Made by a program: the position numbers and the translations under genes. The notes under the pieces were generated by a model. It ran no database searches, was not told where the DNA came from, and saw only the letters and a list, made by a program, of their open reading frames with translations. Below, piece after piece: positions 17,537-25,680 of a stretch of DNA of 64,000 nucleotides. The DNA comes from Smithella sp. (GTDB taxonomy: Bacteria; Desulfobacterota; Syntrophia; Syntrophales; Smithellaceae), in NCBI GenBank assembly GCA_007244375.1, contig SCVW01000045.1, positions 1 through 64,000 of the forward strand. Reading direction: 5' to 3'. The first letter of the stretch is position 1, and the number at the start of each line of letters is the position of its first letter.

Positions 17537-19900
17537 ATGAAGGCGTTGACCAGAAAATTATGGCGCGAACTCTGGCTGATGAAAGGCCAGGTTTTTGCCA
17601 TTACGTTGGTTGTGACCAGCGGCGTGGCAACCTTTATCATGTTTATTAGTACGGTACATTCTCTCGAGTTTACCAGAGCCAAATTTTATCATGATTATAA
17701 TTTTGCAGATGTCTTTGTTAATTTAAAGCGTGCACCGGAAAATCTTAAAGAAAAAATTAAAAATATCCATGGCGTCAATCAATTGGAAACCAGGGTTTGT
17801 GCGCAGGCCAAGCTGGATATCAAAGGATTTACCGAATCGGTTACCGGTAAGATAATTTCCATTCCCGACGATGGCAAACCACTGTTAAACCGTCTTTATC
17901 TAAGAAAAGGGAGACTTCCCGACCCCTTCAGAGATGATGAGGTTGTTATTAACGAAACCTTTGCTCAGGCGCACAACCTTAACCCGTCAGACCAATTTGC
18001 GGCGGTAATCAACGGCAAGTGGAAAAAATTGACGATTACCGGTATTGCGCTTTCTCCTGAATATGTTTTGTTGATGAAAGCCGGAGCAATGAGTCCCGAT
18101 TTCAAACGTTACGGAGCTTTGTGGATGACACGCAAGGCCATCAGCAAAGCCTACGACATGGACGGAGCGTTCAATGATGTTGTGTTGACTTTGTATCCCG
18201 GAGCGAAGTTAAGCGATGTTATACGGGATCTTGATAATATTTTGGGAAGATACGGTGGTTTCGGTGCATACGGTCGGAAAGATCAGATGTCTCACCGTCT
18301 GTTGAGCGAGGAATTCCGCCAACTAAGAACAAGTTCTAAAATATTTCCCACGATTTTTATTTGTGTTGCTGCCTTTTTATTGAATGTAGTCATGAGCAGA
18401 ACAATCAGTACACAGCGCGAGCAAATCGCCACGCTCAAAGCTTTTGGCTACAGCAATATGAATGTAGGCTTTCATTATTCGCACCTGGTCGTTCTGATTA
18501 TTACTACCGGAATTTTTTGCGGTATAGCTGCCGGTATCTGGTTTGGAAAAATGCTGGGCGGCATTTATATGGAAACATATCGTTTCCCGGCATTTATTTA
18601 TAAGTTGCATCCGTGGGTGATTATCTCGGCTGTTTTTATCAGCATTGCATCCGCACTGGCCGGAACATCGCATTCCCTCTGGAGAGGTTCCAGACAGCCG
18701 CCTGCCGAAGCAATGAGACCAGAAGCCCCGGCAAAATACAGAGTGTCATTAATCGAGAAAATAGGTATCGGTCGCTGGCTTTCGCAACCATCACGGATTA
18801 TCATCCGCAATGTGGAACGAAAACCGATCAGAACTTTTCTTTCGGTTATTGGAATTGCTGTCGCCTGTGCTACAATGATTTCCAGTGGATTTTTTAAAGA
18901 TTGTGTTGATTATATGGTACATATTCATTTTGTTCTTTCACAGAAGGAAGACATGACCGTGACTTTTATTGAACCCACTTCCTACAAGGCCATTTATGAA
19001 CTAAAAGAAACTCAAGGAATCGATGACGGTGAAAGCTTTCGGGTAGTTCCCGTAAAGTTGAAATTCGGTCATCGCAGCTATAAAACAGTTATCAATGGAA
19101 TAGAACCGGACAGCCATCTTAATCTTTTACTTGATGAAAATCTTAAAACAATACCTTTGCCCCCGTCTGGTATTCTGTTGACCGATTATTTGAGCAAGAT
19201 ACTTGGAGTTAAAGTCGGCGATCTCGTTACTGTCGAAGCGTTGGAAGGATCCAAGGCTGTACGTCAGGTTGAGGTTGTCGCTTTGGCCAGACAATATCTG
19301 GGGGTAATGGGTTACATGGATTTGAACTCTTTAAACCGCCTGATGAACGAAGGTAATGCAATATCCGGTGCCTATCTTGTCACGGATACGAAATACAGGG
19401 AAAAACTCTTCAGATCTTTTGTAGAAATGCCGCGCGTTTCGGATATTATAATCAGAAAAAATGAAATTAGCAATGTTTATGAGGTTATGGCAAAAGGAAT
19501 GCTTTTTTTTACTTTTATTGCTACTATGATGGCGTGTTCCATTGCATTCGGTGTTGTTTATAACAGCGCGAGAATATCATTGTCCGAGCGCAGTCGCGAA
19601 CTTTCCTCTCTGCGAGTGCTGGGATACACGCGCGGCGAGATAGCCTATATTCTTCTGGGAGAATTAGGACTGATAACACTTGTGGCCATTCCTTTGGGAT
19701 TTATTATCGGATACTGGATCTGCGCATATATTGCTCAGGCTCTGGATAATGATCTTTTCCGGGTGCCGTTGATTATACAGCTAAATACATATACTCAGGC
19801 GGCGGCAGTGGTGCTTGGTTCGGCCTTGATATCGGGATTAATTGTGCGCCGTAAACTGGATCATCTTGATTTGGTGGAGGTTTTAAAAACCAGAGAATGA
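17537..19900 (+). CDS. ABC transporter permease with two FtsX domains
   Basis: 787 residues. One N-terminal membrane segment is followed by a large periplasmic region (about 45-270), three hydrophobic segments with the FtsX pattern (TISTQREQIATLKAFGYSNMNV and following), a second periplasmic region, and a final FtsX block (ARISLSERSRELSSLRVLGYTRGEIAYILLGE) with three more segments. This duplicated layout is that of the long LolC/E-like and MacB-like permeases. It pairs with the ATPase before it and the adaptor after it. The hydrophobic export substrate cannot be deduced. Confidence 0.9.
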   Translation: MKALTRKLWRELWLMKGQVFAITLVVTSGVATFIMFISTVHSLEFTRAKFYHDYNFADVFVNLKRAPENLKEKIKNIHGVNQLETRVCAQAKLDIKGFTESVTGKIISIPDDGKPLLNRLYLRKGRLPDPFRDDEVVINETFAQAHNLNPSDQFAAVINGKWKKLTITGIALSPEYVLLMKAGAMSPDFKRYGALWMTRKAISKAYDMDGAFNDVVLTLYPGAKLSDVIRDLDNILGRYGGFGAYGRKDQMSHRLLSEEFRQLRTSSKIFPTIFICVAAFLLNVVMSRTISTQREQIATLKAFGYSNMNVGFHYSHLVVLIITTGIFCGIAAGIWFGKMLGGIYMETYRFPAFIYKLHPWVIISAVFISIASALAGTSHSLWRGSRQPPAEAMRPEAPAKYRVSLIEKIGIGRWLSQPSRIIIRNVERKPIRTFLSVIGIAVACATMISSGFFKDCVDYMVHIHFVLSQKEDMTVTFIEPTSYKAIYELKETQGIDDGESFRVVPVKLKFGHRSYKTVINGIEPDSHLNLLLDENLKTIPLPPSGILLTDYLSKILGVKVGDLVTVEALEGSKAVRQVEVVALARQYLGVMGYMDLNSLNRLMNEGNAISGAYLVTDTKYREKLFRSFVEMPRVSDIIIRKNEISNVYEVMAKGMLFFTFIATMMACSIAFGVVYNSARISLSERSRELSSLRVLGYTRGEIAYILLGELGLITLVAIPLGFIIGYWICAYIAQALDNDLFRVPLIIQLNTYTQAAAVVLGSALISGLIVRRKLDHLDLVEVLKTRE

Positions 19901-19982
19901 TAATTGTTATGAAGGGGATTTTCAACGACTCCATGAAATGGTATATTAAAAATATGCAGTCATCAGTAAAGAGAGTGGGTTT

Positions 19983-21185
19983 ATGAATCATTCATTACGC
20001 AGAAAAGTATTAGTAATCAGTGTCATAACGGTAGTTGTTGCCTTGCTCATTTATGGCTTTCTTCCTAAAACTCAGGAGGTGGATATCGCTGCAGTCAAAC
20101 GTGGTCCGCTCCAGATTACGATAGAAGAAGAAGGACGAACCCGCCTGAAAGATCGTTTCACCATTTCCGCACCCACTGCCGGATACATGCGGCGCACAAA
20201 TATAAAAGTAGGAGATACGGTAAAGAAGGGACAGATAGTTGCTGTTTTGGAACCGATGCGGTCACAGGCGCTTGATCCCCGCAGCCGGGCAACTGCGGAA
20301 AAAGCCGTTTCTGCAGCAGAAGCGGCTCTCAAGGCAGCACAAGAGAAAGAACGGGCGGTAAAAGCTGATACCGGTTATATTGAGCAAAAGCTTGCAAGAT
20401 TAAAAACTTTATATAAAAAAGGTTCTATTTCCAAAGATCAGTATGATCAGATAGATGCCGAGGCGCAAAAAGCGAAAGCACTACAGAATTCAGCTGCGGC
20501 AGAAGTGAACATTGCCAAATCCGAATTGGAACGGGCGAAAACAACTCTGCAGAATTTTTCCAACGTTAAAGAAAAAAGCAATTATATTAATGTGACTGCG
20601 CCGATAAGCGGTATCGTATTCAGAGTTTACCGCGAAAGTGAAGGTGCGGTTAATATCGGCGAGCCGCTGCTTGATATTGGCAATGTCAAGAATATGGAAG
20701 TCCGTGTCGAAGTTTTGTCTTCAGACGCGGTTAAAATAAAAAAAGATACACCGGTTTTGTTCAAGAGATGGGGCAAAGAAGAACCGCTCACAGGGACGGT
20801 TCAGCTAATTGAACCGGCCGGCTTTACCAAGATATCCAGCCTGGGGGTGGAGGAACAAAGGGTTCTGGTTATCGTGGACATCACGTCACCGCCGGAAAAA
20901 TGGCAGGCGCTGGGCGATGCTTACCGCATGGAAACTCACTTTATTATTTGGGAAGGGAAAGATATACTTCAGGTTCCTGCCAGTGCTCTTTTCCGCTGGG
21001 GGAATAAATGGGCTGTTTTTGTAGAAGAGAAAGGAAAAGCACGTAGACGCGTAGTTGAAGTTGGTCAAAGAAATGGCCTGACAGCGGAAGTTCTTTCCGG
21101 ATTAAAAGAAAAAGAAGAAGTGGTTGCCTATCCTGAAGATACAATCAGTGACGGCACAAGAATACGGGGGAGAAAATCACAATAA
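19983..21185 (+). CDS. HlyD/MacA-type periplasmic adaptor protein
   Basis: 400 residues. N-terminal membrane anchor (VISVITVVVALLIYGFLP), first half of a lipoyl-like domain (ISAPTAGYMRRTNIKVGDTVKKGQIVAVLEP), a long Ala/Lys/Glu-rich coiled coil of about 110 residues, second lipoyl half (NVTAPISGIVFRVYRESEGAVNIGEPLLDIG), then beta-barrel and membrane-proximal domains. This order is standard for membrane-fusion proteins that link an inner-membrane pump to an outer-membrane channel. No TolC-like gene is adjacent. Confidence 0.92.
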   Translation: MNHSLRRKVLVISVITVVVALLIYGFLPKTQEVDIAAVKRGPLQITIEEEGRTRLKDRFTISAPTAGYMRRTNIKVGDTVKKGQIVAVLEPMRSQALDPRSRATAEKAVSAAEAALKAAQEKERAVKADTGYIEQKLARLKTLYKKGSISKDQYDQIDAEAQKAKALQNSAAAEVNIAKSELERAKTTLQNFSNVKEKSNYINVTAPISGIVFRVYRESEGAVNIGEPLLDIGNVKNMEVRVEVLSSDAVKIKKDTPVLFKRWGKEEPLTGTVQLIEPAGFTKISSLGVEEQRVLVIVDITSPPEKWQALGDAYRMETHFIIWEGKDILQVPASALFRWGNKWAVFVEEKGKARRRVVEVGQRNGLTAEVLSGLKEKEEVVAYPEDTISDGTRIRGRKSQ

Positions 21186-21264
21186 CTATACTTATAATTT
21201 TCTCTTTACTCATGTGTTCTTTGAGGTGAAAGTAGAGAATAATTTGGTATGATTAGAGGGTTGA

Positions 21265-21792
21265 ATGAAAATATTTGTAATCGTAGGTATGCCTGCGGCA
21301 GGGAAAAATATAGCCCGCACTTACGCTGAATCCAAAGGTTTAGTTTATTACGCAACCGGTGACATTGTTCGTGCTGAAGTTAAGAAACGCGGTGCTGGTG
21401 GTGATGCTGCAAGCACAGCCAAAATATCCGATGAACTACGTGGCTCCGACGGCATGGGAGTTACCAGGCTTGCTCTGGAAGCAGTTCTTCAATCCGGCGC
21501 CGATGTCGGCTTTCTGGAAGGTATGCGATCCTGGCCGGAAATAGAATTGATTCGTAAAAAGGTAGATGGCGTGGTCGTCGCTTTTCTGGCACCTAGAAAA
21601 TTACGTTTGGATCGCATTTGCGCCAGAGGCAGAGCCGATGATTCGCCTCAAGCCTTCGATGAGCGTGATCAGCGGGAAATTGCATACGGTACAGCTGTTC
21701 CGATTGCTCTGGCCGATGCATACATACTGAATACGGGAACAATGGATGACGCGGTAAAACAACTGGATGCAATCATCAAACTACAGAAGTAA
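21265..21792 (+). CDS. UPF0200-family P-loop nucleotide kinase-like protein (archaeal type)
   Basis: 175 residues. P-loop GMPAAGKN (8-15), then YYATGDIVRAEVKKRG, DGMGVTRLALEAV, FLEGMRSWPEIELIRKKV, RICARGRADD and FDERDQREIAYGTAVPIALADAYILNTGT. This is the block order of UPF0200, a family related to dephospho-CoA and adenylate kinases and known mainly from archaea. The biochemical role is not established. It follows the exporter genes by 79 bp with a GAGGGTTGA start region. Its presence in a bacterium suggests old transfer from an archaeal partner; that is inference. Confidence 0.82.
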   Translation: MKIFVIVGMPAAGKNIARTYAESKGLVYYATGDIVRAEVKKRGAGGDAASTAKISDELRGSDGMGVTRLALEAVLQSGADVGFLEGMRSWPEIELIRKKVDGVVVAFLAPRKLRLDRICARGRADDSPQAFDERDQREIAYGTAVPIALADAYILNTGTMDDAVKQLDAIIKLQK

Positions 21793-21849
21793 AACTGCGA
21801 TCATAGCTTATGCTTCTGCAAATCAAAGATTACGACAGGTAATTGTTAA

Positions 21850-22692
21850 ATGGATAAAGTTTTAGTATCAGCCTTGGTCGTAGTTTATAACGAAGATAAA
21901 TATTTGGATAAATGCTTAAAACAACTGTTATTTTGCGACGAACTTATTGTTGTCGATCTGGGCTCCTGTAACAAATCCCTGCAAATAGCTGCGCAGTGCG
22001 CAACAAGAATTATTAGCCTGCCTTTTATTGATTTGGTGGAAGAGGTACACTGCCGGATAATTCCCCGGTTAAAAAACGATCTGATTCTGATGATAGATCC
22101 GGACGAGATTTTGCCGAATGAAATGATTTACGAGATTAAAAATATTTTGTCGAAGAATATTGAATTTGATGAAATAAATGTTCCCTGGAGATTTATTTTT
22201 AAGAATAAAGTTTTAAAAGGAACTGTTTGGGGAGGTATTAATAAGCGGAAGAGAATTCTTTTAAATAGAAAGAATGTTACATTTTTGCCTTTTGTTCATA
22301 GAGGTATTCAATATAATAAGGGACAACCTCGTATAATTAAGCTGCCGTCTAAATATTTTATCAAACATTACTGGAGCGATTCCTATCGGCAGCTATTTGC
22401 CAAACATATCAGATATGTAAAAAGGGAAGGACAGTCACGTTATGAAAATTCGGAACGTTATTCCTTTTCCAAAAAAATAAAGGAATGTCTGATGGCTTTA
22501 TATGAAGGATTAATAAAGATGAAAGGTATTCTTTATGGTCCGCGGGAAGTTTTTTTGTGCTTTTTTTATTCCTGGTATATATGGCAATCAAACAACTCTT
22601 TAAGACATTATGAAAAGAAAATTAAACAATGTAATTTCAATAGTCACACCGTCGCTCAATCATGGAAGATTTCTGGAACACACAATAAATAG
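21850..22692 (+). CDS. Glycosyltransferase family 2 protein (LPS-core type)
   Basis: 280 residues. GT-A fold start SALVVVYNEDKYLDKCLKQL, then FCDELIVVDLGSCNKS and the metal-binding LMIDPDEILPNEM. This resembles the WaaE/KdtX-like GT2 enzymes that modify lipopolysaccharide core. The C-terminal part is basic and aromatic, suggesting peripheral membrane contact. Its end overlaps the next GT2 gene by 83 bp in another frame. Confidence 0.85.
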   Translation: MDKVLVSALVVVYNEDKYLDKCLKQLLFCDELIVVDLGSCNKSLQIAAQCATRIISLPFIDLVEEVHCRIIPRLKNDLILMIDPDEILPNEMIYEIKNILSKNIEFDEINVPWRFIFKNKVLKGTVWGGINKRKRILLNRKNVTFLPFVHRGIQYNKGQPRIIKLPSKYFIKHYWSDSYRQLFAKHIRYVKREGQSRYENSERYSFSKKIKECLMALYEGLIKMKGILYGPREVFLCFFYSWYIWQSNNSLRHYEKKIKQCNFNSHTVAQSWKISGTHNK

Positions 22693-23479
22693 TGTCATTG
22701 CGCAGGAAGGCGACTTTTATATTGATTATATTATTGCTGATGGCGGTTCAACTGACAATTCTGTAAAAATAATAAAAAAATATGATGATTTGATAAAAAG
22801 CAAAAAGTTTGTCTGCCGGTGCCGTGGATTAGGTTTTAGCTGGTGGTCTCAAAAAGACAACGGTCAATCGGAAGCGCTCAACAACGCTTTCGGAAGGGCC
22901 AAAGGTGATATAATGGCCTGGATCAATTCCGACGACTACTACAATGACGTCAAAGTTTTTCAAATCGTCAGGGACAATTTTCTTGCCCATAGCGATTTTG
23001 ATTTAATCTGTGGTAGCGGGAAAATAATTGATGGCAGCGGCAGGGAGAAGAATATTTGTAAAGCAGTTGATGTAGACGGTGGGATTTTATTGAAACGCGG
23101 ATGCGTTATTTTTCAGCCGTCAACCTTCTTTACGAAGAAAATATTTTACGATGCCGGAGCCATCAACGAAGACCTGCACTACGCGTTTGATCTTGATTTA
23201 TGGATAAGGATTTTACAAAGAACAAAATGTCTGAAAGTCGATGATGTTTTGTCCAGTTTCCGGGAGTGGGAGAATTCAAAGAGTTTTACATCGACTGAAT
23301 ATTTCATCCTGGAAGAAAAATTCATAGCAAAGAAATACGGTGGAAATGTTATAAATATCAGATCAATACAGAAACTGCGGCAATTGGCAATATTTGACTG
23401 GCTAAAAAAATATTTCCCGTTTTTTTACAACACCGGAAGAAAATATTTTTATTTATTGATTGATCACTTTAAATATTAG
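22610..23479 (+). CDS. Glycosyltransferase family 2 protein
   Basis: 289 residues. VISIVTPSLNHGRFLEHTINSVIAQ near the start, DYIIADGGSTDNSVKII, a DNGQSEALNNAFGRAKGDIMAWINSDDYY block with the DXD-like SDD, and a later AINEDLHYAFDLDLWIRI segment define a GT2 glycosyltransferase of the kind found in O-antigen and capsule clusters. The conserved N-terminal strand begins just after the ATG at 22610, inside the previous gene, so the 83-bp overlap appears real. Confidence 0.88.
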   Translation: MKRKLNNVISIVTPSLNHGRFLEHTINSVIAQEGDFYIDYIIADGGSTDNSVKIIKKYDDLIKSKKFVCRCRGLGFSWWSQKDNGQSEALNNAFGRAKGDIMAWINSDDYYNDVKVFQIVRDNFLAHSDFDLICGSGKIIDGSGREKNICKAVDVDGGILLKRGCVIFQPSTFFTKKIFYDAGAINEDLHYAFDLDLWIRILQRTKCLKVDDVLSSFREWENSKSFTSTEYFILEEKFIAKKYGGNVINIRSIQKLRQLAIFDWLKKYFPFFYNTGRKYFYLLIDHFKY

Positions 23480-23556
23480 TTATTGTTATTTGGATAGATT
23501 AAAAAACATTATGGCCATTTTTTTGAAATATTTTGAAATCAGAAAAATCATTTTCT

Positions 23557-23585
23557 TTGACAAATTAGTTGTTAATAAATACGTT
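23557..23585 (+). promoter_or_regulatory. Possible sigma-70 promoter before the helical exported protein gene
   Basis: TTGACA at 23557-23562, a 17-base spacer, then TACGTT, a weak -10. An AAAGGAG ribosome site lies just before the ATG at 23621. The preceding 80 bp after the GT2 gene are AT-rich with nothing else visible. Confidence 0.4.
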
Positions 23586-23620
23586 TATTATTGTTACAAA
23601 GTGTAAAGGAGAAATAAACC

Positions 23621-24247
23621 ATGCATCGTCATAAATTTTATTTTGTCGTTACTGTATTTACATTAATTGTGGCTGGCATTTTTGCGTGGACACTTTTGGC
23701 AGCAGCGGAATCGCAGTCCTCGATTGAACAAACGTTTCAAAAGGCTAAGCAGAAATATCTGGATAAAAACATGAACTCGGCAGCTCAGCAAATTCAAAAG
23801 GGTGCATCATTTGTAAAAACTCAGGCTGAAAAAGCGTCTGATAAGGGAAAAGAAAAATTGGATGCCTCAGCTAAAGAATTGGAGAAACTTGCTGATGATG
23901 TAAAGAAAGGAACAGTGACCTCTGTAAGGAAGATAGAAGATGCCTTTGCACGTGCCTATGCAGCCCTGGCTTTCGATTCCCATATCAAGTCAACACAATC
24001 ATGGGCGAAGAATCAGAAAGAAAAAGCAGGCGATGCTCTTGATTCTGCCAATAAGTATTTAGAGCACGGTTTTACCTGGGCTGGGCAGAAAATTGAAAAA
24101 GGTACGAAAGAAGTCATAAGAAAATCCGATGAACTTTCACAAACATTAAAGAAAAAAGGCAGTCTATTGGCTGAAGAGGTCGGAAAAGGCTTGAAAAACG
24201 CGGGTGACGAAATTGAGAAATTCGGCAAAAATATTTCTCCTAACTGA
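23621..24247 (+). CDS. Exported Ala/Lys-rich helical protein of unknown function
   Basis: 208 residues. A signal peptide or anchor (FVVTVFTLIVAGIFAWTLLAAAES) is followed by an almost entirely helical, highly charged sequence with recurring 11-residue-like patterns of Ala, Lys and Glu (for example AEKASDKGKEKLDASAKELE, AGQKIEKGTKEVIRKSDELS). It looks like LEA-type or apolipoprotein-like amphipathic helices. It may coat membranes or protect against stress; no specific family was recognised. Confidence 0.7.
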   Translation: MHRHKFYFVVTVFTLIVAGIFAWTLLAAAESQSSIEQTFQKAKQKYLDKNMNSAAQQIQKGASFVKTQAEKASDKGKEKLDASAKELEKLADDVKKGTVTSVRKIEDAFARAYAALAFDSHIKSTQSWAKNQKEKAGDALDSANKYLEHGFTWAGQKIEKGTKEVIRKSDELSQTLKKKGSLLAEEVGKGLKNAGDEIEKFGKNISPN

Positions 24248-24262
24248 AAGAGAAGATAAGTA

Positions 24263-25141
24263 TTGTCCTTTTTGTCGTTCAGAGGATTTTCAAAAGATAT
24301 GAAAGAAATTCCTGCCGATGCTTCAACCGTTGTACTTTTACGCACTTGTCCGAATGCCGGGATACAAGATATTGAAGTATTGATGGTTAAAAGAAACCGC
24401 AAAAGCAGTTTTGTCCCCGGGTTTTATGTCTTTCCCGGTGGTGTTGTGGATTCCGGAGATTTTGAAGTCGGGATTGAATGCTTTATCAGAGGAGTTGATC
24501 GTGTAAAAGCCTCACATCTTCTTTGCGACATGAAGCCTGCCAACAAGGCTCTGGGTGCATGGGTCGCAGCAGTCCGCGAAACATTTGAAGAAGTGGGAAT
24601 TTTGCTTGCAGAGAGAGAAAACGGTACACTTGTGACAAACAGGATGGAAGAGGAACGTCAGAGATTTTGTTACTATCGTCAATCACTTATCGGGAACGAA
24701 ATGCGTTTTTCTCAAATGCTGGGGAAAGAGGAACTTTTTCTGCCTCTCGACCGGCTTCATTATTTTTCACACTGGATTACACCTGAATTTTTACCTCTAC
24801 GTTACGATGTTCGTTTTTTTGTGACTGAAATGCCACCGGATCAGGATGTTACGCATGATGGCGTTGAACTGACCGATCATATCTGGATTCGTCCATCAGA
24901 AGCGCTGAGGCAATATGAGCAGGGAGTGATGGATATGGTGTTACCTCAGATCATGACACTTGAGGATATGAAGCGTTGCAAGACTGTTGCAGAGGTTATT
25001 GATTTGGCTCGCAAGCGCCATGTTTCTGCTACACTGACCAAAATCCAACAGGTTGATGGAAAAGATGTCGAAGTGATGCCTGACGGTTCAGGTTTTGAAG
25101 GACGTCTGCCTGTTTACTCCTGGCCCGAACGAAATGATTAG
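24263..25141 (+). CDS. Nudix hydrolase (NUDT19-like)
   Basis: 292 residues. The opening STVVLLRTCP and MVKRNRKSSFVPGFYVFPGGVVD, then ALGAWVAAVRETFEEVGILLAER, contain the Nudix box residues (R-E-x-x-E-E-x-G). The later WITPEFLPLRYDVRFFV is typical of the NUDT19/RP2 branch, some members of which cleave CoA and acyl-CoA. The reading begins with a TTG at 24263 that has AGAGAAG upstream; an ATG at 24299 is an alternative that still keeps the whole domain. Confidence 0.87.
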   Translation: MSFLSFRGFSKDMKEIPADASTVVLLRTCPNAGIQDIEVLMVKRNRKSSFVPGFYVFPGGVVDSGDFEVGIECFIRGVDRVKASHLLCDMKPANKALGAWVAAVRETFEEVGILLAERENGTLVTNRMEEERQRFCYYRQSLIGNEMRFSQMLGKEELFLPLDRLHYFSHWITPEFLPLRYDVRFFVTEMPPDQDVTHDGVELTDHIWIRPSEALRQYEQGVMDMVLPQIMTLEDMKRCKTVAEVIDLARKRHVSATLTKIQQVDGKDVEVMPDGSGFEGRLPVYSWPERND

Positions 25142-25173
25142 TATAAAGACGTTTTTAAAGAACAAATGACTTT

Positions 25174-25680
25174 TTAGTCGTTTTCATTAAGACAATTAAA
25201 AATTTCCCACTTTTTGCAATCGTAGAATTGTATTTGTTTTGCGTTTTGCGGATAGCGTCCACAATTGAAATAACGCCAGAAAAAAGAGCCATAGCTTCTA
25301 CATCTATTTCGTTTGATGTCGTGAAGGGGACAATTTCTTTTTAAGCAGCAATTGACACAATTTCCGCATCCTCTATCATTGTCGGGCCATGTGCTGCCGG
25401 TGCGGACCAGCGAAAGATCAGGGCCGTTCATTGGCGGCATCGTCCAGGGAATCAAAAACATTGCCCGATAATCCGGATTGCGAAGAAGTTCGCAGACCTG
25501 ATTCCAGAAAGCCGATATAAGACGTGGAAGATATTTATGATACCTTAATTTTATGTCATTAAAGAAATACCAGGAATATAGAGGATATAAAAAATAACCC
25601 AGAATTCCGCCTGTAAAAGCAACACCAATTGCCGCAGTAACAAAAATCAATCTTGCCGATGCCCATTTAATTTTTTTCAT
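25174..25680 (-). CDS. Membrane-anchored Cys-rich protein of unknown function
   Basis: 168 residues. One N-terminal hydrophobic segment (about 10-35), then a C-terminal domain with clustered cysteines: CGNCVNCCLKRNCPLHD followed by CRSYGSFFWRYFNCGRYP and YDCKKW. The pattern suggests a zinc or iron-sulfur site. It overlaps the start-side neighbour, the sulfatase-like gene, by 14 bp, so the two are translationally coupled and probably work together at the membrane. I do not recognise a named family. Confidence 0.72.
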   Translation of the reverse strand: MKKIKWASARLIFVTAAIGVAFTGGILGYFLYPLYSWYFFNDIKLRYHKYLPRLISAFWNQVCELLRNPDYRAMFLIPWTMPPMNGPDLSLVRTGSTWPDNDRGCGNCVNCCLKRNCPLHDIKRNRCRSYGSFFWRYFNCGRYPQNAKQIQFYDCKKWEIFNCLNEND

